Assembly: GCA_018136815.1 (NCBI GenBank)
Contig: CM030934.1
Location: 559,479-623,478, forward strand
DNA: 64,000 bases
From: Isochrysis galbana
Taxonomy: Eukaryota > Haptophyta > Isochrysidales > Isochrysidaceae
Reading direction: 5' to 3'
The notes beneath the pieces were generated by a model, which had not been told where the DNA came from, made no database searches, and was given only the letters and a program-made list of their open reading frames with translations. The translations under genes and the position numbers were made by a program. Shown in pieces: positions 31,030 to 40,835 of this stretch (position 1 is its first letter; each line of letters begins with the position of its first letter).

Positions 31030-33276
31030 ATGGATGAGCGAGAGGCAGTTGTAAGCGAGTGGAAAAATCTCCTCGCCCTGCCCTCACGCGATCTGGCCGC
31101 ACTTTACCGCGACTCCCCTTGGTTTCTACTCAGGGGGGGGCTACGCAAGCAGGTTGTGCGTGGCAAGGCTTTGCCCTCCCCGGTGACTGAGGGCCCAGAT
31201 ATGCAGTACCTGATCAACGGCCGCGTGTTGGCGTCGAGCATTTGTGCGGTTCTCGCTTGCGCTGGCTGCCAAAAGAAGTGCAGTCTCGTGCCTGATGAGT
31301 CGCCCCCTGCGGCGTTGGTGTACGGTTCCTGGGGGCTGACAGTTTGCCTGCGGTGCAGGCACTGTCGTCGAACATACAGCATCGGCTTGGGCGCAGAAAG
31401 AGTAGTCCCTACTGGAATAGTAGGTGAAGCCGTTCAAGTTGAAGGCTCAAATCGAGCGAAACGGCCTCGTAAAGTAAGCTTTTCCGGCGACGTGATGCGC
31501 GACGTGGCGGCGTGCTTGCTGTGCGGTCTCGTGCACGGTGCCTACACACGCTTGTGCACAGCCCAAGGCCGTCTGCCCATGTCGTTTCCCACCTTCCAAC
31601 GCCATGTAGCCACCGCCGCGGTAGCTTTGGATCGCGCGGTAGGTGAGAGCATGAGGCTCGTGAAGCGCCTTGTCGTGGCATACGGCCATCTCATTAACAA
31701 CGGCCTGCCAGTGATAGCATCTTTGGTCGTCACGAACGATTGGTTCTGGCAAAAGAGAGGACACCATGCACTCCACGGCACGGGCACAATCTGCGACTTT
31801 ACATCGGGCGGTGTTCTTGAGCGGTTGCACCTCAGCAAGAGTATGCCCAAGGGATGCGAGGAGGAGGAGTACGAAGATACCGCCAAATCCATGGACGCAT
31901 ATGGGTTTGAGGTGATGCTGCAGCGGCTTGTGCACTGGCTTGACACTGACGTGCCGGTTCTTGTTGCAGATCTCGGTTTGCAAGTTCAGCCAAAGTTTGA
32001 CAGTGTCGTTCTCGACGGAGACGCGAGCACTAATGCGTTTGTCGAGAAGGTGAACGAGCGGGCACAGCAGTCCTCCGCTTCGCCCATTTGCGCAGGGGTG
32101 CGACCTCGGCCATGCGCAAATCATCTCGCGAAAAACGTGGGCAAGAAGTTGGGGGAGCTTGGAGCTCAACTCCACCGTACGTGCAGCTGCCCCGTCCGGC
32201 GCACTCGAGCAGGCGTGCCGTACAAGACGGGAGAGCGCGAGCATAGAGGCGTCCCTAACATGCAACACGCCCTCGTCAAGGTCTTGCAGGTTGGAGTTGG
32301 TGCTGCATTGCGAGGTGCAGCAGCGTGCGCGCGCGCCAATGGCGGTAGCGTAGTGGACGCGGGTATTGCTGCAGTAGAGGAGTGCCTAATGCATGTGTTC
32401 AACATTCACATTGGCAAGGGTCCCTTGACCGGTGAGGATCGCAGATGCAGGTTTCACGACATGCCCTACGAGTCTAGGCACTACATCACGTGCCCGGACC
32501 TGCAGGAAGCGTTGCTAGCATACGTAAGGAAAGCTATCTTCGATCACCGAGAGGCCATCTTCACTGCCAAGGGGGCTGTGACACAAAATAGCTCAGAGAG
32601 GGTCGGGAGTGTATGTCTTCTATATCGGGGGAAAGGGCAAAACATGGATGGCGTTCAATATGCCGCCTCGACGGACTGCGGACTGTTGCACGTCAACGGC
32701 ACGGTGCTGCAAGTCCTGCGCATTGTCATGCGTGGGGCGGGGGTCGTCGACGCGGAGCTCGAAGCTTATGGGAGCTGGCAAGAACGTGTGTTCTACCACC
32801 TTGGGTTGAATGCATCCGTAGAGCAACGTGAACACTGGCAAGCAGATGCAGATCGACGAGCCCAACGTAGCCTTGCCCGGAGAGAGGACGAATACAAGAA
32901 GAGGAGAGCGGTGGCGCGACGGAAGCTCAAAGAGAAGCGCAACGGCGAACGAAAGGTGGCATCCAAGATGCACACATACAAGGCAGAAGCGGAAGTGGAC
33001 GGTGATTGCCTTGGCATAGGTCTTGGTAAGGGAAAGGGGGTCGCTGAGAAAGGAGTTGCTGGCGCTTGTGCATGTTCGGTGGGAGCCAAGTGTGCGAACG
33101 CAGCGTGTCCTTGTGTTCGCGAGAAGGTACCCTGCACACCTTCGTGTCACGGTGGTCGCCCGGCGTCAAAGTGCGGTCGTTGTAAAGTTGGCGATGTGGG
33201 TCCTCAGGACGTCGAGGACCAGTGCTCTGAGTGTGAATCAAACGCTGCGTCAGTCAATAGTTGCATGCAAGAGTGA
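31030..33276 (+). CDS. Mutator-like transposase with C-terminal cysteine-rich (CXC) tail
   Basis: Transposase of the Mutator-like group (resembling the Pfam domain named Mutator). The uninterrupted frame gives 748 residues from the ATG at 31030 or 763 from an in-frame ATG at 30985. The N-terminal part has Cys pairs (CAGCQKKCS, CRHC). The catalytic part reads DWFWQKRGHHALHGTGT, equivalent to the family's DGTWQKRGHSS.NG with the first Asp, then DSVVLDGDAST with the second, and PCANHLAKNVGKKL, equivalent to C.NH..K. Residues about 690-740 have a tesmin/CXC-like cluster (CACSVGAKCANAACPC.REK..CTPSCHGG), likely DNA-binding. It lies just inside one of two long inverted arms. An overlapping frame from 30789 (MDRTEAAADS) could be an extra N-terminal exon in another phase; I could not join it. 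Confidence 0.8.
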   Translation: MDEREAVVSEWKNLLALPSRDLAALYRDSPWFLLRGGLRKQVVRGKALPSPVTEGPDMQYLINGRVLASSICAVLACAGCQKKCSLVPDESPPAALVYGSWGLTVCLRCRHCRRTYSIGLGAERVVPTGIVGEAVQVEGSNRAKRPRKVSFSGDVMRDVAACLLCGLVHGAYTRLCTAQGRLPMSFPTFQRHVATAAVALDRAVGESMRLVKRLVVAYGHLINNGLPVIASLVVTNDWFWQKRGHHALHGTGTICDFTSGGVLERLHLSKSMPKGCEEEEYEDTAKSMDAYGFEVMLQRLVHWLDTDVPVLVADLGLQVQPKFDSVVLDGDASTNAFVEKVNERAQQSSASPICAGVRPRPCANHLAKNVGKKLGELGAQLHRTCSCPVRRTRAGVPYKTGEREHRGVPNMQHALVKVLQVGVGAALRGAAACARANGGSVVDAGIAAVEECLMHVFNIHIGKGPLTGEDRRCRFHDMPYESRHYITCPDLQEALLAYVRKAIFDHREAIFTAKGAVTQNSSERVGSVCLLYRGKGQNMDGVQYAASTDCGLLHVNGTVLQVLRIVMRGAGVVDAELEAYGSWQERVFYHLGLNASVEQREHWQADADRRAQRSLARREDEYKKRRAVARRKLKEKRNGERKVASKMHTYKAEAEVDGDCLGIGLGKGKGVAEKGVAGACACSVGAKCANAACPCVREKVPCTPSCHGGRPASKCGRCKVGDVGPQDVEDQCSECESNAASVNSCMQE

Positions 33277-33659
33277 TATGTTCCCCCACGTGTGACATTC
33301 CGAGCTGCAACGCGTGCTAAGGTAGCGATAGAGCGTAGAGTTGGGCACACCACCCACTTAATTCCGCGCAACCTGGCTTCCTCTCGGGCCGCTTTCCCGC
33401 TACGGCACAGGCCCGTGAGACACATAGACGACTTCTAATACCTCAGAATTTCACATTTCGAGTGTGTACACACACCCATGAGCACCCTACAACAAAATAG
33501 TTAGGCGCTTAAGAAAATGTTATGTCTATGCACATCGCAGATCATTGCCGGCACAAAATCGAACATTTGAGGTATTAAAGTCGTTCGTACAGTCTCATTA
33601 CAACTTGCTATGCGACCATTTCTACGTGCAGGCACAAGCACTAGGTGGAAGTAAACTTC
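33277..33659. other. No gene between two convergent genes
   Basis: Probably the shared 3' untranslated region of the transposase and of the minus-strand gene ending at 33660. AT-richer than the surroundings, with no repeats of note. Confidence 0.4.
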
Positions 33660-34193
33660 TTAGACGGCCTTCTCTGCCTTGCGCTTCTGCGTCAAATCGG
33701 ACTCCTCCAGAAAGCCCACTTCAGACACCCCATACATGTCCTGAATCTGGGACTCCACACACGGGGGAAGCTTGCTTCGGTGGCCTTTCTCCGTGCGGAC
33801 CAGCGCCCTCACGCATCCTGTGCGGGTGCACCACCGCTTCTCCCTGCCACCCTTCTTGTCGACAAACGCTTCTGCCGTATAAGGGTGGCCCTCCCAGGCC
33901 TCCCAAGTCTGCCCGTCTGCCTCCAGCAGCCTCCCGCGCAGCCAGTCGACCGTGCACATCATCGTCGCCCCTTCATCTGCCGCCGCCTTTGCTGCCTCGG
34001 CGGCCTCGTCGTCGTGTAGGTCGTGCACAGGGCACAGCAGCGCCGTGCTGGTGGCCTTCTTCCCGCGCTGCACGCAGATCACGTGCAGCGCGGACGGGGA
34101 AGCCCCGGGTACCGCTCCAGCCGCGCTACCACACCCATCCACTCCCTGGGCCTCCACCCCCCACGGATCACCGAACTCCCATGCCCCATACAT
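33660..34193 (-). CDS. Unidentified small protein, possible transposon accessory gene
   Basis: 177 residues from the ATG at 34193 (MYGAWEFGDPWGVEAQG); an upstream exon is possible because CTCTGCAG sits just before it. I do not recognise the family. Visible features: EFGDPWG near the start, a basic-Cys segment (CVQRGKKATSTALLCPVHD), an Ala/Glu helix, then CTVDWLRGRLLEADGQTWEAWEGHPY and a Lys-rich end. A degraded relative lies at 46150-46700 with EFGDPWG, RGRGKKKTTTHLLC and LEADGEQWECWLGHPY, so the family is multicopy and probably mobile. It converges on the Mutator-type transposase, as mudrB does on mudrA in MuDR, which makes an accessory role plausible but unproven. Confidence 0.55.
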   Translation of the reverse strand: MYGAWEFGDPWGVEAQGVDGCGSAAGAVPGASPSALHVICVQRGKKATSTALLCPVHDLHDDEAAEAAKAAADEGATMMCTVDWLRGRLLEADGQTWEAWEGHPYTAEAFVDKKGGREKRWCTRTGCVRALVRTEKGHRSKLPPCVESQIQDMYGVSEVGFLEESDLTQKRKAEKAV

Positions 34194-34273
34194 GGAGCGA
34201 AGGCCTGCAGAGGCGGGCAGGTGAGCAGCCAGCGCGCCCGACACCCGCCGTCTCGCGCCAGAGTTAGAAAACC

Positions 34274-34291
34274 TTTAGAACCACCTTAAAC
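34274..34291 (-). promoter_or_regulatory. Conserved upstream motif shared by the two accessory-type genes
   Basis: TTTAAGGTGGTTCTAAAG, read on the minus strand upstream of the gene at 33660-34193, recurs at about 46145-46162 upstream of its relative. It may be part of a promoter or of an element end. Confidence 0.35.
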
Positions 34292-34967
34292 AGCCGTGTT
34301 ATGACCGCCACCGTACCATATCCCCGTTCGCCCAGCCATGTCCACTCCATCCTCGCGCTCGCCCAAGCCCAAGCCCGTCCTCCCGCCTTCCTCTGCTGAG
34401 GAGGTGGTCAAGCCCGCCATTGCTTCACTCTCCGCCGCTCCAGCCTCGCCTCCCGCCGATTGATCCCCTTCCGTCTCGCTCGCATATCGAGCCGCCAGTG
34501 GTCATGCGTCATGCTCGATGCCCGTCACATTTACTCCATCCCTAGATTCTGGATGCAAACCTTAGTCGCACATCATGTTACATGTTAGCCATCGTATAAT
34601 CGTGTCCCCTGTTTCCCACGTGTACACTTAATCTGCTGCGCTGAATGATAGTTCTCCATCGGCTGATCATCGTGGCCAACCGCACAGCATATGACTTACG
34701 GGCGTACCTTTAGCGATGTGAACGAGGTACCGACCCAAGTCTAGCTGGCTTGTATGCCGTGGTTCAGTGCCCATTTCATGACTGAGTGGTCATACGCCGC
34801 ATGTGCGAGTGCACATGAAGGTACACATACGAAACCAGCCCGTCCTAGGTCCTACAAATGACAGAGTCTCACTCTCTCACAATGAGAATACGTACAAACG
34901 CCTTGGGCGCTGTTCAACATGAGAATTGTCCGAATTGTCCGAGCGGCACAGCATACGCCGATAAGCA
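34292..34967. other. No gene supported
   Basis: A 41-codon plus-strand frame (34338-34463, MSTPSSRSPKPKPV...) diverges from the accessory-type gene but has no recognisable features. The rest is unremarkable. Confidence 0.35.
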
Positions 34968-35838
34968 CTACCTGCCTCGCCCGCGCTTTCTCTGCTCACC
35001 CAAAGCCCCCTTGGCGGCGAGCGCCCGTGCTCGTTCGGCGATCGACTTGTGCGCGCCCGGGAAACTGCAAAGATGTGACATGGTGAGACGCGAGATGAGC
35101 GCACGCTTACAACTTTGCACACCAAATTGAGTTAAGGGCGGGAGAAGCAATCAAAGTGGCAGGCGGACGTGTGCGTGCATGGGCATACGAATTTCACCTG
35201 TTTATGTGATCGTAGAAGCTGGGCATCTTCTCGCATCCTGGCTCATGGAACACCAGCTTTAGGATGGTCCTCTCCCCCCTCTTGACTGGCGTCACTCGAT
35301 GCGAGGGCCCGTCGGCTCCAGCACGCACGAGCAGCACGGAATTCGGCTCCGTCCACACGCACTCTCGCTGTCCTTCGGGCCCAATCCACTCGGTGAAGCA
35401 GTCGGCGCTATTCTCGAGCGTGAAGATAACTTCCGTCTGCGGCGGATTGTACAACATATCGTCTTTGTGCCAGTCCATCATTGAGCCGCAGCCGTAGTGT
35501 CGCAGCTCTGCAGGGAATTCAGACGGCTCCAGCGTGGGCGTGCCGGTAAGCCGCGCGAGCCTGGCAGCTATCTCGGCGGACATCAGCGAGGTGTGGGTGA
35601 GCGAGCGCCGGTCAATGCACACTCCCAGTCTGCGGAGTGCGATCGAGTCCTTCTCCGCTCGCATCTGGCCGCGGAGCGCACGGCACTCACGCCGCACCGC
35701 CTCGAAGGCGCTCGGTGGCAGGAAGTTCTCGTAGTAGAGCACGCCACCATTCCGCTGGTACTGCGTGTGAAGCGCGCGCGCCCATCCCGCCAGCAGAACG
35801 AGCAGCAGCCACGTCCGCGTCCTCGGCCAGCTCGCCAT
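34968..35838 (-). CDS. Secreted or ER 2-oxoglutarate/Fe(II) oxygenase (prolyl-hydroxylase-like), 2 exons
   Basis: Non-haem iron dioxygenase that would hydroxylate a protein or small molecule. Exon 1 is 35838-35198. Its frame would stop at once after AACAG, but AACAG is followed by GTGAAA, a donor; joining to the TTTGCAG acceptor gives exon 2 (35064-34968) in frame and 245 residues. The signal peptide is MASWPRTRTWLLLVLLAGWARA. The iron triad is visible as HKDD (HxD, in MMDWHKDDMLYN) and a distal His in PSHRVTPVKRGERTILKLVF, with the Arg of GERTIL placed as the 2-oxoglutarate-binding residue. The C-terminal exon is Lys/Arg-rich (AERARALAAKGALGEQRKRGRGR). It lies between the inverted arms at 30.4 and 38.9 kb and might be cargo. 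Confidence 0.8.
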
Positions 35839-35900
35839 CGTCGCTCCGTGACGTACTACTCACTCTCTGTCCTACTAGCGCGTTTTTCACTTCAAGGTTT

Positions 35901-35920
35901 CTAACCCTAACCCTAACCCT
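35901..35920. repeat. Short interstitial telomere-type repeat
   Basis: Three CCCTAA units, upstream of the oxygenase gene. Too short to mark a chromosome end. Confidence 0.8.
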
Positions 35921-36311
35921 TTAAACCTTTAACTCTTTACTGCCGGGGGCGCAGCATGCAAATGGCTGCTTCGTTTTTGACTTTTTAGAAGCGAGAGAAT
36001 GGAGGACCCCCCTGGTAAAGTAGATAAGGGACGCGTTACGGTAGGAAAGAGGTGGCCATATTTTTCCCGAATGTCCCTGCGCCGCGGCCTTCCGGCTGGC
36101 AGACATTTTCTTGCTGTTGTTGGCGGAGGGGGGGCGGGGTGTTGGGTGGCGAGGAGAAGGAGCCATTATGTTACATTGATAAAAACACAGAAATACGTGA
36201 TAACTCGAACCACATCACCTCCCCAATGAAAGACGGCGAGGAAGAGGAGGAATTCTCGTAGGAAAGTGTGCCTTGCCTGAAGTAAGCGTGGGCACGTCGC
36301 TCCCATGGCCC

Positions 36312-36957
36312 ATGGCGGAGCAGCCACCCATTGGCCCCCCCAAGACCTTCAAGGACCTCCCGCTCCTCCCAGAGGAGCAGAGGCCGTGGCTAAACGCGGT
36401 GGCGGTGGGAAGCAAGTGGCGACCGCTTACGTCGCGGCGGAAGCTGGACCCACGCGCACGGCGCACGCGGATCCCCGGCTGCTTCCGTCCAGACGTCGAG
36501 GGGTGGGAGGAGGCGTGGGCCGCGTTCGAGCAGAACGGCCACGTGCTGCGCGCCCCCACGGATCACTCCAAGGAGACGCATGTTTTCATGGCTCAGAGGG
36601 ATCCGTGCGCCGACTGCCCGGCGCTCAGCGGTCAGTCCGATGGCGAGACGGACGAAGATAGGGTGCCCATCAATCATTCATCGTCGAATACCCTGACGTC
36701 GACGTCGAGGCTGCCGACCGCGCGCGGCCGCGCCTCAAGAACTTCTCGAACGCCAAGTGCATCAGCCAGCTGTGCAAGCAGATTATCGAGGTGGGCTCGC
36801 ACATACGCCTGCCTGATGCGATCGTCCTCTGCGGTGCTCGCCTCACACACCGCTCCCCCTCACACCCACACCCACTCCCCCTTGTACCTTAGTACCTTAG
36901 GCGCATCGTCCAGTGTGCGTAGACGCCAAGGCAGATCCGGCGCTCACCGGTGTGATG
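36312..36957 (+). CDS. Unidentified gene, exon structure uncertain
   Basis: I do not recognise this protein. From the ATG at 36312 the frame reads MAEQPPIGPPKTFKDLPLLP..., rich in Trp and Pro, with GCFRPDVEGWEEAWAAFEQNGHV and CADCPAL, to about 36655. A second protein-like block in another frame follows at about 36685-36790 (VEYPDVDVEAADRARPRLKNF, CISQLCKQIIE, then a GTGGGC donor), and an in-phase piece at 36901-36957 (AHRPVCVDAKADPALTGVM, then GTGAGC). The first two blocks are too close for a normal intron, so either there is a small indel (error or decay) or a splice I cannot see. No 3' end was found. It may be a decaying gene between the inverted arms. Confidence 0.35.
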
Positions 36958-37259
36958 GTGAGCGCCGGCTGCCAGAATTATAACGATAAATGCCGAACGA
37001 CGAAGAGAAGAGCGAAGCCTAACGAGTGTCGATTCGCGAATGCGACACACTCACCGACGCCATTGCCTTTCGTGGGGCGGGAGGGGGTTCGTGGTTCGTG
37101 GGGGGAGGGGGGGGGAGACGGTTGCCGGGGCATGTAGGGGGGAACCCTGCGGAATCCTTGGACACCCAGGGGACAGGGGAGGTGGGAAATAGTGGTTAAG
37201 AAGAGTGAGTGACCGGGCTACCGCTACCGCTAGAAGCTAGAATTCGAATTCGACACATC

Positions 37260-37470
37260 ATGGACAAAATCATCATCGTGTTCGAGCCGTCGGACCGCGA
37301 CGTCAAAGTGAAAGACGAAGAAGCCTTCGGCGCCATAGTGGCCCACCTCAACAGGCTCGAGGGAGTTGACCTAGAGCCGGACATCATCTCTAAGAGCCCC
37401 TCGGGCCCATGGGAAATCCTAGTCACCGGACTGCCGACCTGGCGAGATACTTTATTTACGAGAGTAGAAA
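37260..37470 (+). CDS. Short hypothetical ORF
   Basis: The ATG at 37260 opens a frame whose first 70 codons look protein-like (MDKIIIVFEPSDRDVKVKDE, then VAHLNRLEGVDLEPDI and PWEILVTGLPTW). The frame stays open to 37781, but the later part is Ser/Pro-rich and overlaps the leader of the next gene. No family was recognised; a fragment of a mobile-element protein is possible. Confidence 0.25.
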
Positions 37471-37693
37471 GTCTGTTCACACCGGTTCTCTCTTCACTCT
37501 CTGCTCCCTGCCACGAGACGGAGCGGCGAGGCGCACGGCGTCCTCCCCCCTCCCCCCCCTCCCCCCTGCCGCCGCCGCCTCTCCGTTCTCCCGCTCTCGC
37601 CCTCCCGACCTCCGTCCCTTTACGACTCGTCTGTATTTCCCGCTCGTCGGCCTCTCCTCCCCTTCATCTCTGCCGTCCATCGCCCGCACGCCA

Positions 37694-38537
37694 ATGGGCC
37701 GCACGAGCGGCCGCCCGCGCACCACTGCTGAGGTGGCGGTGCGCCGACGGCGTGGAGTGGTCAAGGAGGGGCCGTACATGACACGTGAGGCGGCTCGCAG
37801 GCTACGACAGGCCATCGACGTTGCACAGAGCGTTCTAACACGCGGCGGCAGCGCGGCCGAGGCGGCTGCGGCCGCGCAGAGGTATGGGACTCCAGCAGAC
37901 GGCGCTGAATCGTCTGGTGGATCGGATGGTGCACTCAGTGAGGCTGGAGAGGCGTGTGGGTTGGACGATATGACAGCGCAACTCAAGATCGGCGGTACAG
38001 CAGCGAGCGGCAACGACGGGCGCAACGGCTCCAGCAGCCACCTTCAGGTGTCGTGGGCCGCAGAGGGAGATGCCCTATGCGGACAATTGGGATTGAAAGC
38101 GGAGGATGCCAATTCGTTGAGAAGAAGCTCTGAGACTAAGGACCACGCCGAGCAGCTTAAAGCGGCAGATGTGGTCTCCGGTGAGGGGCAGCGGGTTACA
38201 TTGACAGCCCTGCATGAGGAACCACCCAGATAATGTGGAATGTTCCAGCGGATTGCATTAGGTGGGTTGGATTCTAGGTGGACATAGTGATGTGGAGAAC
38301 GATGATGCAAAGCAAGAGCTGACCGATCCCAAGCGATCAACAATGCACGTGACGCAGCAGTGGCTCCTCTGATCGTGCTTTTGTATTCTACAGTTCTCAG
38401 CCAAACTTGACCACGCATTATTGACAGTGCGAACCATGGCAGATGCGCTCGTGGTTGCAAATGTTCTTGTCCAGGTCGAGGGGTATGCGCTTTGGGGCAT
38501 TAAGTATTCAAATACTCCAGTTGAAATAAGCGAATGA
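37694..38537 (+). CDS. Small basic protein with Alba-like C-terminus, 2 exons (tentative)
   Basis: Exon 1 is 37694-38047 (MGRTSGRPRTTAEVAVRRRR..., donor CAG/GTGTCG) and exon 2 is 38394-38537 (acceptor TTCTACAG). The join is in frame and gives 165 residues. The N-terminus is Arg-rich (GRPRTT, VRRRRG), the middle Ala/Ser/Gly-rich. The end FSAKLDHALLTVRTMADALVVANVLVQ followed by EGYALWGIKYSNTPVEI resembles the second half of Alba-type nucleic-acid-binding domains (a conserved helix with Ala/Val repeats, then a strand). Only half the domain is visible, so this is a weak assignment. Without the intron, the first frame would continue to 38233 with no match. Confidence 0.4.
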
Positions 38538-38701
38538 AAAAAAAACTTCTTAATATTCTCACCACACACGCGGCTTTGCAGAACTTGCTCGCAGCCACAC
38601 CCGCGTCCCTTCCCACTCTTTCCATCTGCCTTGCGGCTCCTCCCCTCGTGCACTACGTAGGCTACGTACGTAGGGGCTCGGAGTCGGAAAACGGGGTTTC
38701 T

Positions 38702-38945
38702 AAAACCTTCTAATATTCTTACCGCACTCGCGGTGAATGGAACCACTACCTACTACACATAGTACGTAGCATACTTTCTACACCCCCACTCCCCCGGCCC
38801 TTCTCCCCCCGCCATCAGGCGGCTCCCCCCGTGCACTACTAGGGGGATAGGGGTGAAGGGCTTAGATATGGTCCGGTGGCCCGCGCCATCCCCCGGTGAT
38901 CTTTCCCCCCCTTCCTCCTGTGTCTCCGAGTGGGCGGCGGCTTCA
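38702..38945 (-). repeat. Right arm of a long inverted repeat (partner 30430-30690)
   Basis: The reverse complement of about 38777-38915 matches 30448-30605 at roughly 90 percent by eye, including GGGCCACCGGACCATATCTAAG and GTAGTGCACGGGGGGAG. With the left arm it encloses about 8.5 kb. Confidence 0.7.
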
Positions 38946-39452
38946 GTCCCGACTTATCCTGTGAAACAGGAACGGGACTTACCGATTTTTCGGTGAGCGG
39001 AGCTCTCGCTCCGCCCACCCCCTTCTCCGCGCCCTCTCTCCCCTCTCCTGCGGCACGCGCGATGGCGCGCCTGCGGCAGGCCTGCAGCTGCCCTCTGGCG
39101 ACCCCTGGAGGCTCCTGGAGGCCAGCTCAGGGGGCAGAGGAGGCTGGGGCTGGGCCCTGGCCTCCCCTGCCTCTCCCTCGCTGGCGCTCCCGAGCCTCAG
39201 GGGCCCCCACGCTGCACCTGTCTGCCTGTCGACCAGGGGGGGGAGGGGGGGTTGGAGCAATGGGCTGGCCACGACTGGCCAGGACGAGCGAATCAGGCGT
39301 GCCTGTGAGTGAGAGAGTGGGTCAGCAGGGCAGTGGCCTCCTGGCAAGCCATCAGGCATGCCAGGAGGATGGGTGGTTCCTCCCCCATGGCAGGGGAGGA
39401 GTGGAGAGAGGGGGGGGGCTCGTGCCCCCCCATGGGTCAACCAAGTATAAAC
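38946..39452. other. GC-rich non-coding stretch with hairpin
   Basis: No gene is supported. A perfect 10-bp stem CCTCCTGGCA...TGCCAGGAGG lies at 39337-39368. The end (39395-39445: G run, C run, CCATGG, CAACCAA) resembles 41895-41960 on the other side of the LINE/temptin region. Confidence 0.4.
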
Positions 39453-40830
39453 TTAGTTGGAAAACGGGGTTTCTAGGTGGCAGGCGGTGTGTCCCGGTCC
39501 CCGGCGGTCTGTTCCCTTCCTCCCTCCTGTGCCGCCGGGCGACCGGTTCTCAGTGCGTCTGTTGTCGTATAGATCTTTTTGTCGGAAACCGTTTGCCTCC
39601 GGTTCCTTCGAGGTGGGCGTGCTAGGGTGTCGCCGGGCGATTGGGTATATGGGTTGCGAGAGTATCCCTTCTTTGCTCGTTTTTAGAGGTGTGAGTTCCA
39701 GAGTGCGGATGTTGTGTAGCGCCTGTTTCCAGAACGCCGGGAGCTTGCTTGGTCCTGATATGCCGTCAGTCAGCTTGTTCGTAGGGATCGTCGAAAGGAC
39801 AGCTGCTCTTCCTAGGTTCGAGCGACAGAACCAGGCGTCAAGCACTTGTTTCCATTGTGCTTGACGCGCGTCTAAGTAGTTTAATACCCACTTCGCTTGG
39901 AGCGCCTTAACATGGTTGTCCCAATCTAGGAGGCCCACTCCCAGGTGGGGCCCTTCCTCGTTGGTGTTTCTCAGCGGGATTTCGGGGTGTTTTATCCATT
40001 GCAACCTACGCCCGGTTCGCGCGTTAGTCCACATTATTTTGTCTACGGCTTTTTTGACGGCCGTATGAAACCATCTGGGGGCCGCTAGCGTTTGTAACCA
40101 GTATCTCGGGATAGAGTATATTAAGAAGTTGGCTACTTTTGTTTTGCCGTGTATTGATAGGGAGTTCGTGAGCGGCATGTATATAGTGGTCTTTTTTTCT
40201 ATCTTGTCTACAAGTTTCCGCCAAAAGCACTTGGTGGCTTGCGCCCCCCCCAGGGGGACACCTAGTATAGTCGCGTATTCGCTCCCCTTTAGCCACCTAT
40301 ATTTTCGAAAGCTGGCGGGGGGGCGTTTCCTTTTAAGTGATCCCATTCTCAGTCCCTCAAATTTCTGATCATTTGGTTTACCGCACGAGGCCGCCGCATA
40401 TCTTTTCACCCATTCGAGTGATCGTGCTAGGCTGCCATAGTCGGCCGCAAGGAGCTGCGTGTCGTCCGCGAATTGGCTTATCTTCAGTTCGGCTCCGTTC
40501 ACCACAATGCCGTCTATGTCGTCGTCCTCGTTTATCGCCCGGGTGAGGGCCTCTGCCGTTAAGAGGAAGGCCAGCGGTGACAGTGGACATCCTTGGGGGA
40601 CTCCGCTCGCCACGTTGAAAGGGCGGTAGAGCTTCAGTTGCTTATCACGCGGGCCAGCACCACCGCTGCCACCACTCGTGTACAGGGCAACCACGTCGGC
40701 CGGAAGCGTATCCACTGCCTCACGCAGCATCTTCGACAGCTTCTCAGTGTCACCGACATCGAAACACTCGTCGCCATCCTCCAAACGCGACATCAGCGCA
40801 GACGCGCTAGTCACCTGCTGCATCTTGTCG
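39453..40830 (-). mobile_element. LINE (non-LTR retrotransposon) fragment, 5' truncated
   Basis: The minus-strand frame keeps the 3' half of a LINE reverse transcriptase: the region before the catalytic motifs (LEDGDECFDVGDTEKLSKML), SGVPQGCPLSPLAFLLTAEAL, the active-site box FADDTQLLAADY, then thumb and C-terminal sequence (FLIYSIPRYWLQTL, LGVGLLDWDNHVKALQAKWVLNYL) to a stop at 39453. The endonuclease and the start of the reverse transcriptase are absent. The frame appears to run on to 41945, but beyond about 40830 it is only the antisense of the temptin-b561 gene. 5' truncation is normal for LINE insertions. The GGAAAACGGGGTTTCTA string at its 3' end recurs at 38686-38702. Confidence 0.82.
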
Positions 40831-40835
40831 GACAG

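Noticed and set aside
35901-35920. Chromosome end or subtelomere
   Set aside because: Only three CCCTAA units, with ordinary genes on both sides.
37477-38025. 182-codon minus-strand frame opposite the Alba-like gene
   Set aside because: Ser/Arg/Ala composition typical of an antisense shadow in GC-rich DNA; the plus-strand model has splice signals and a better protein.
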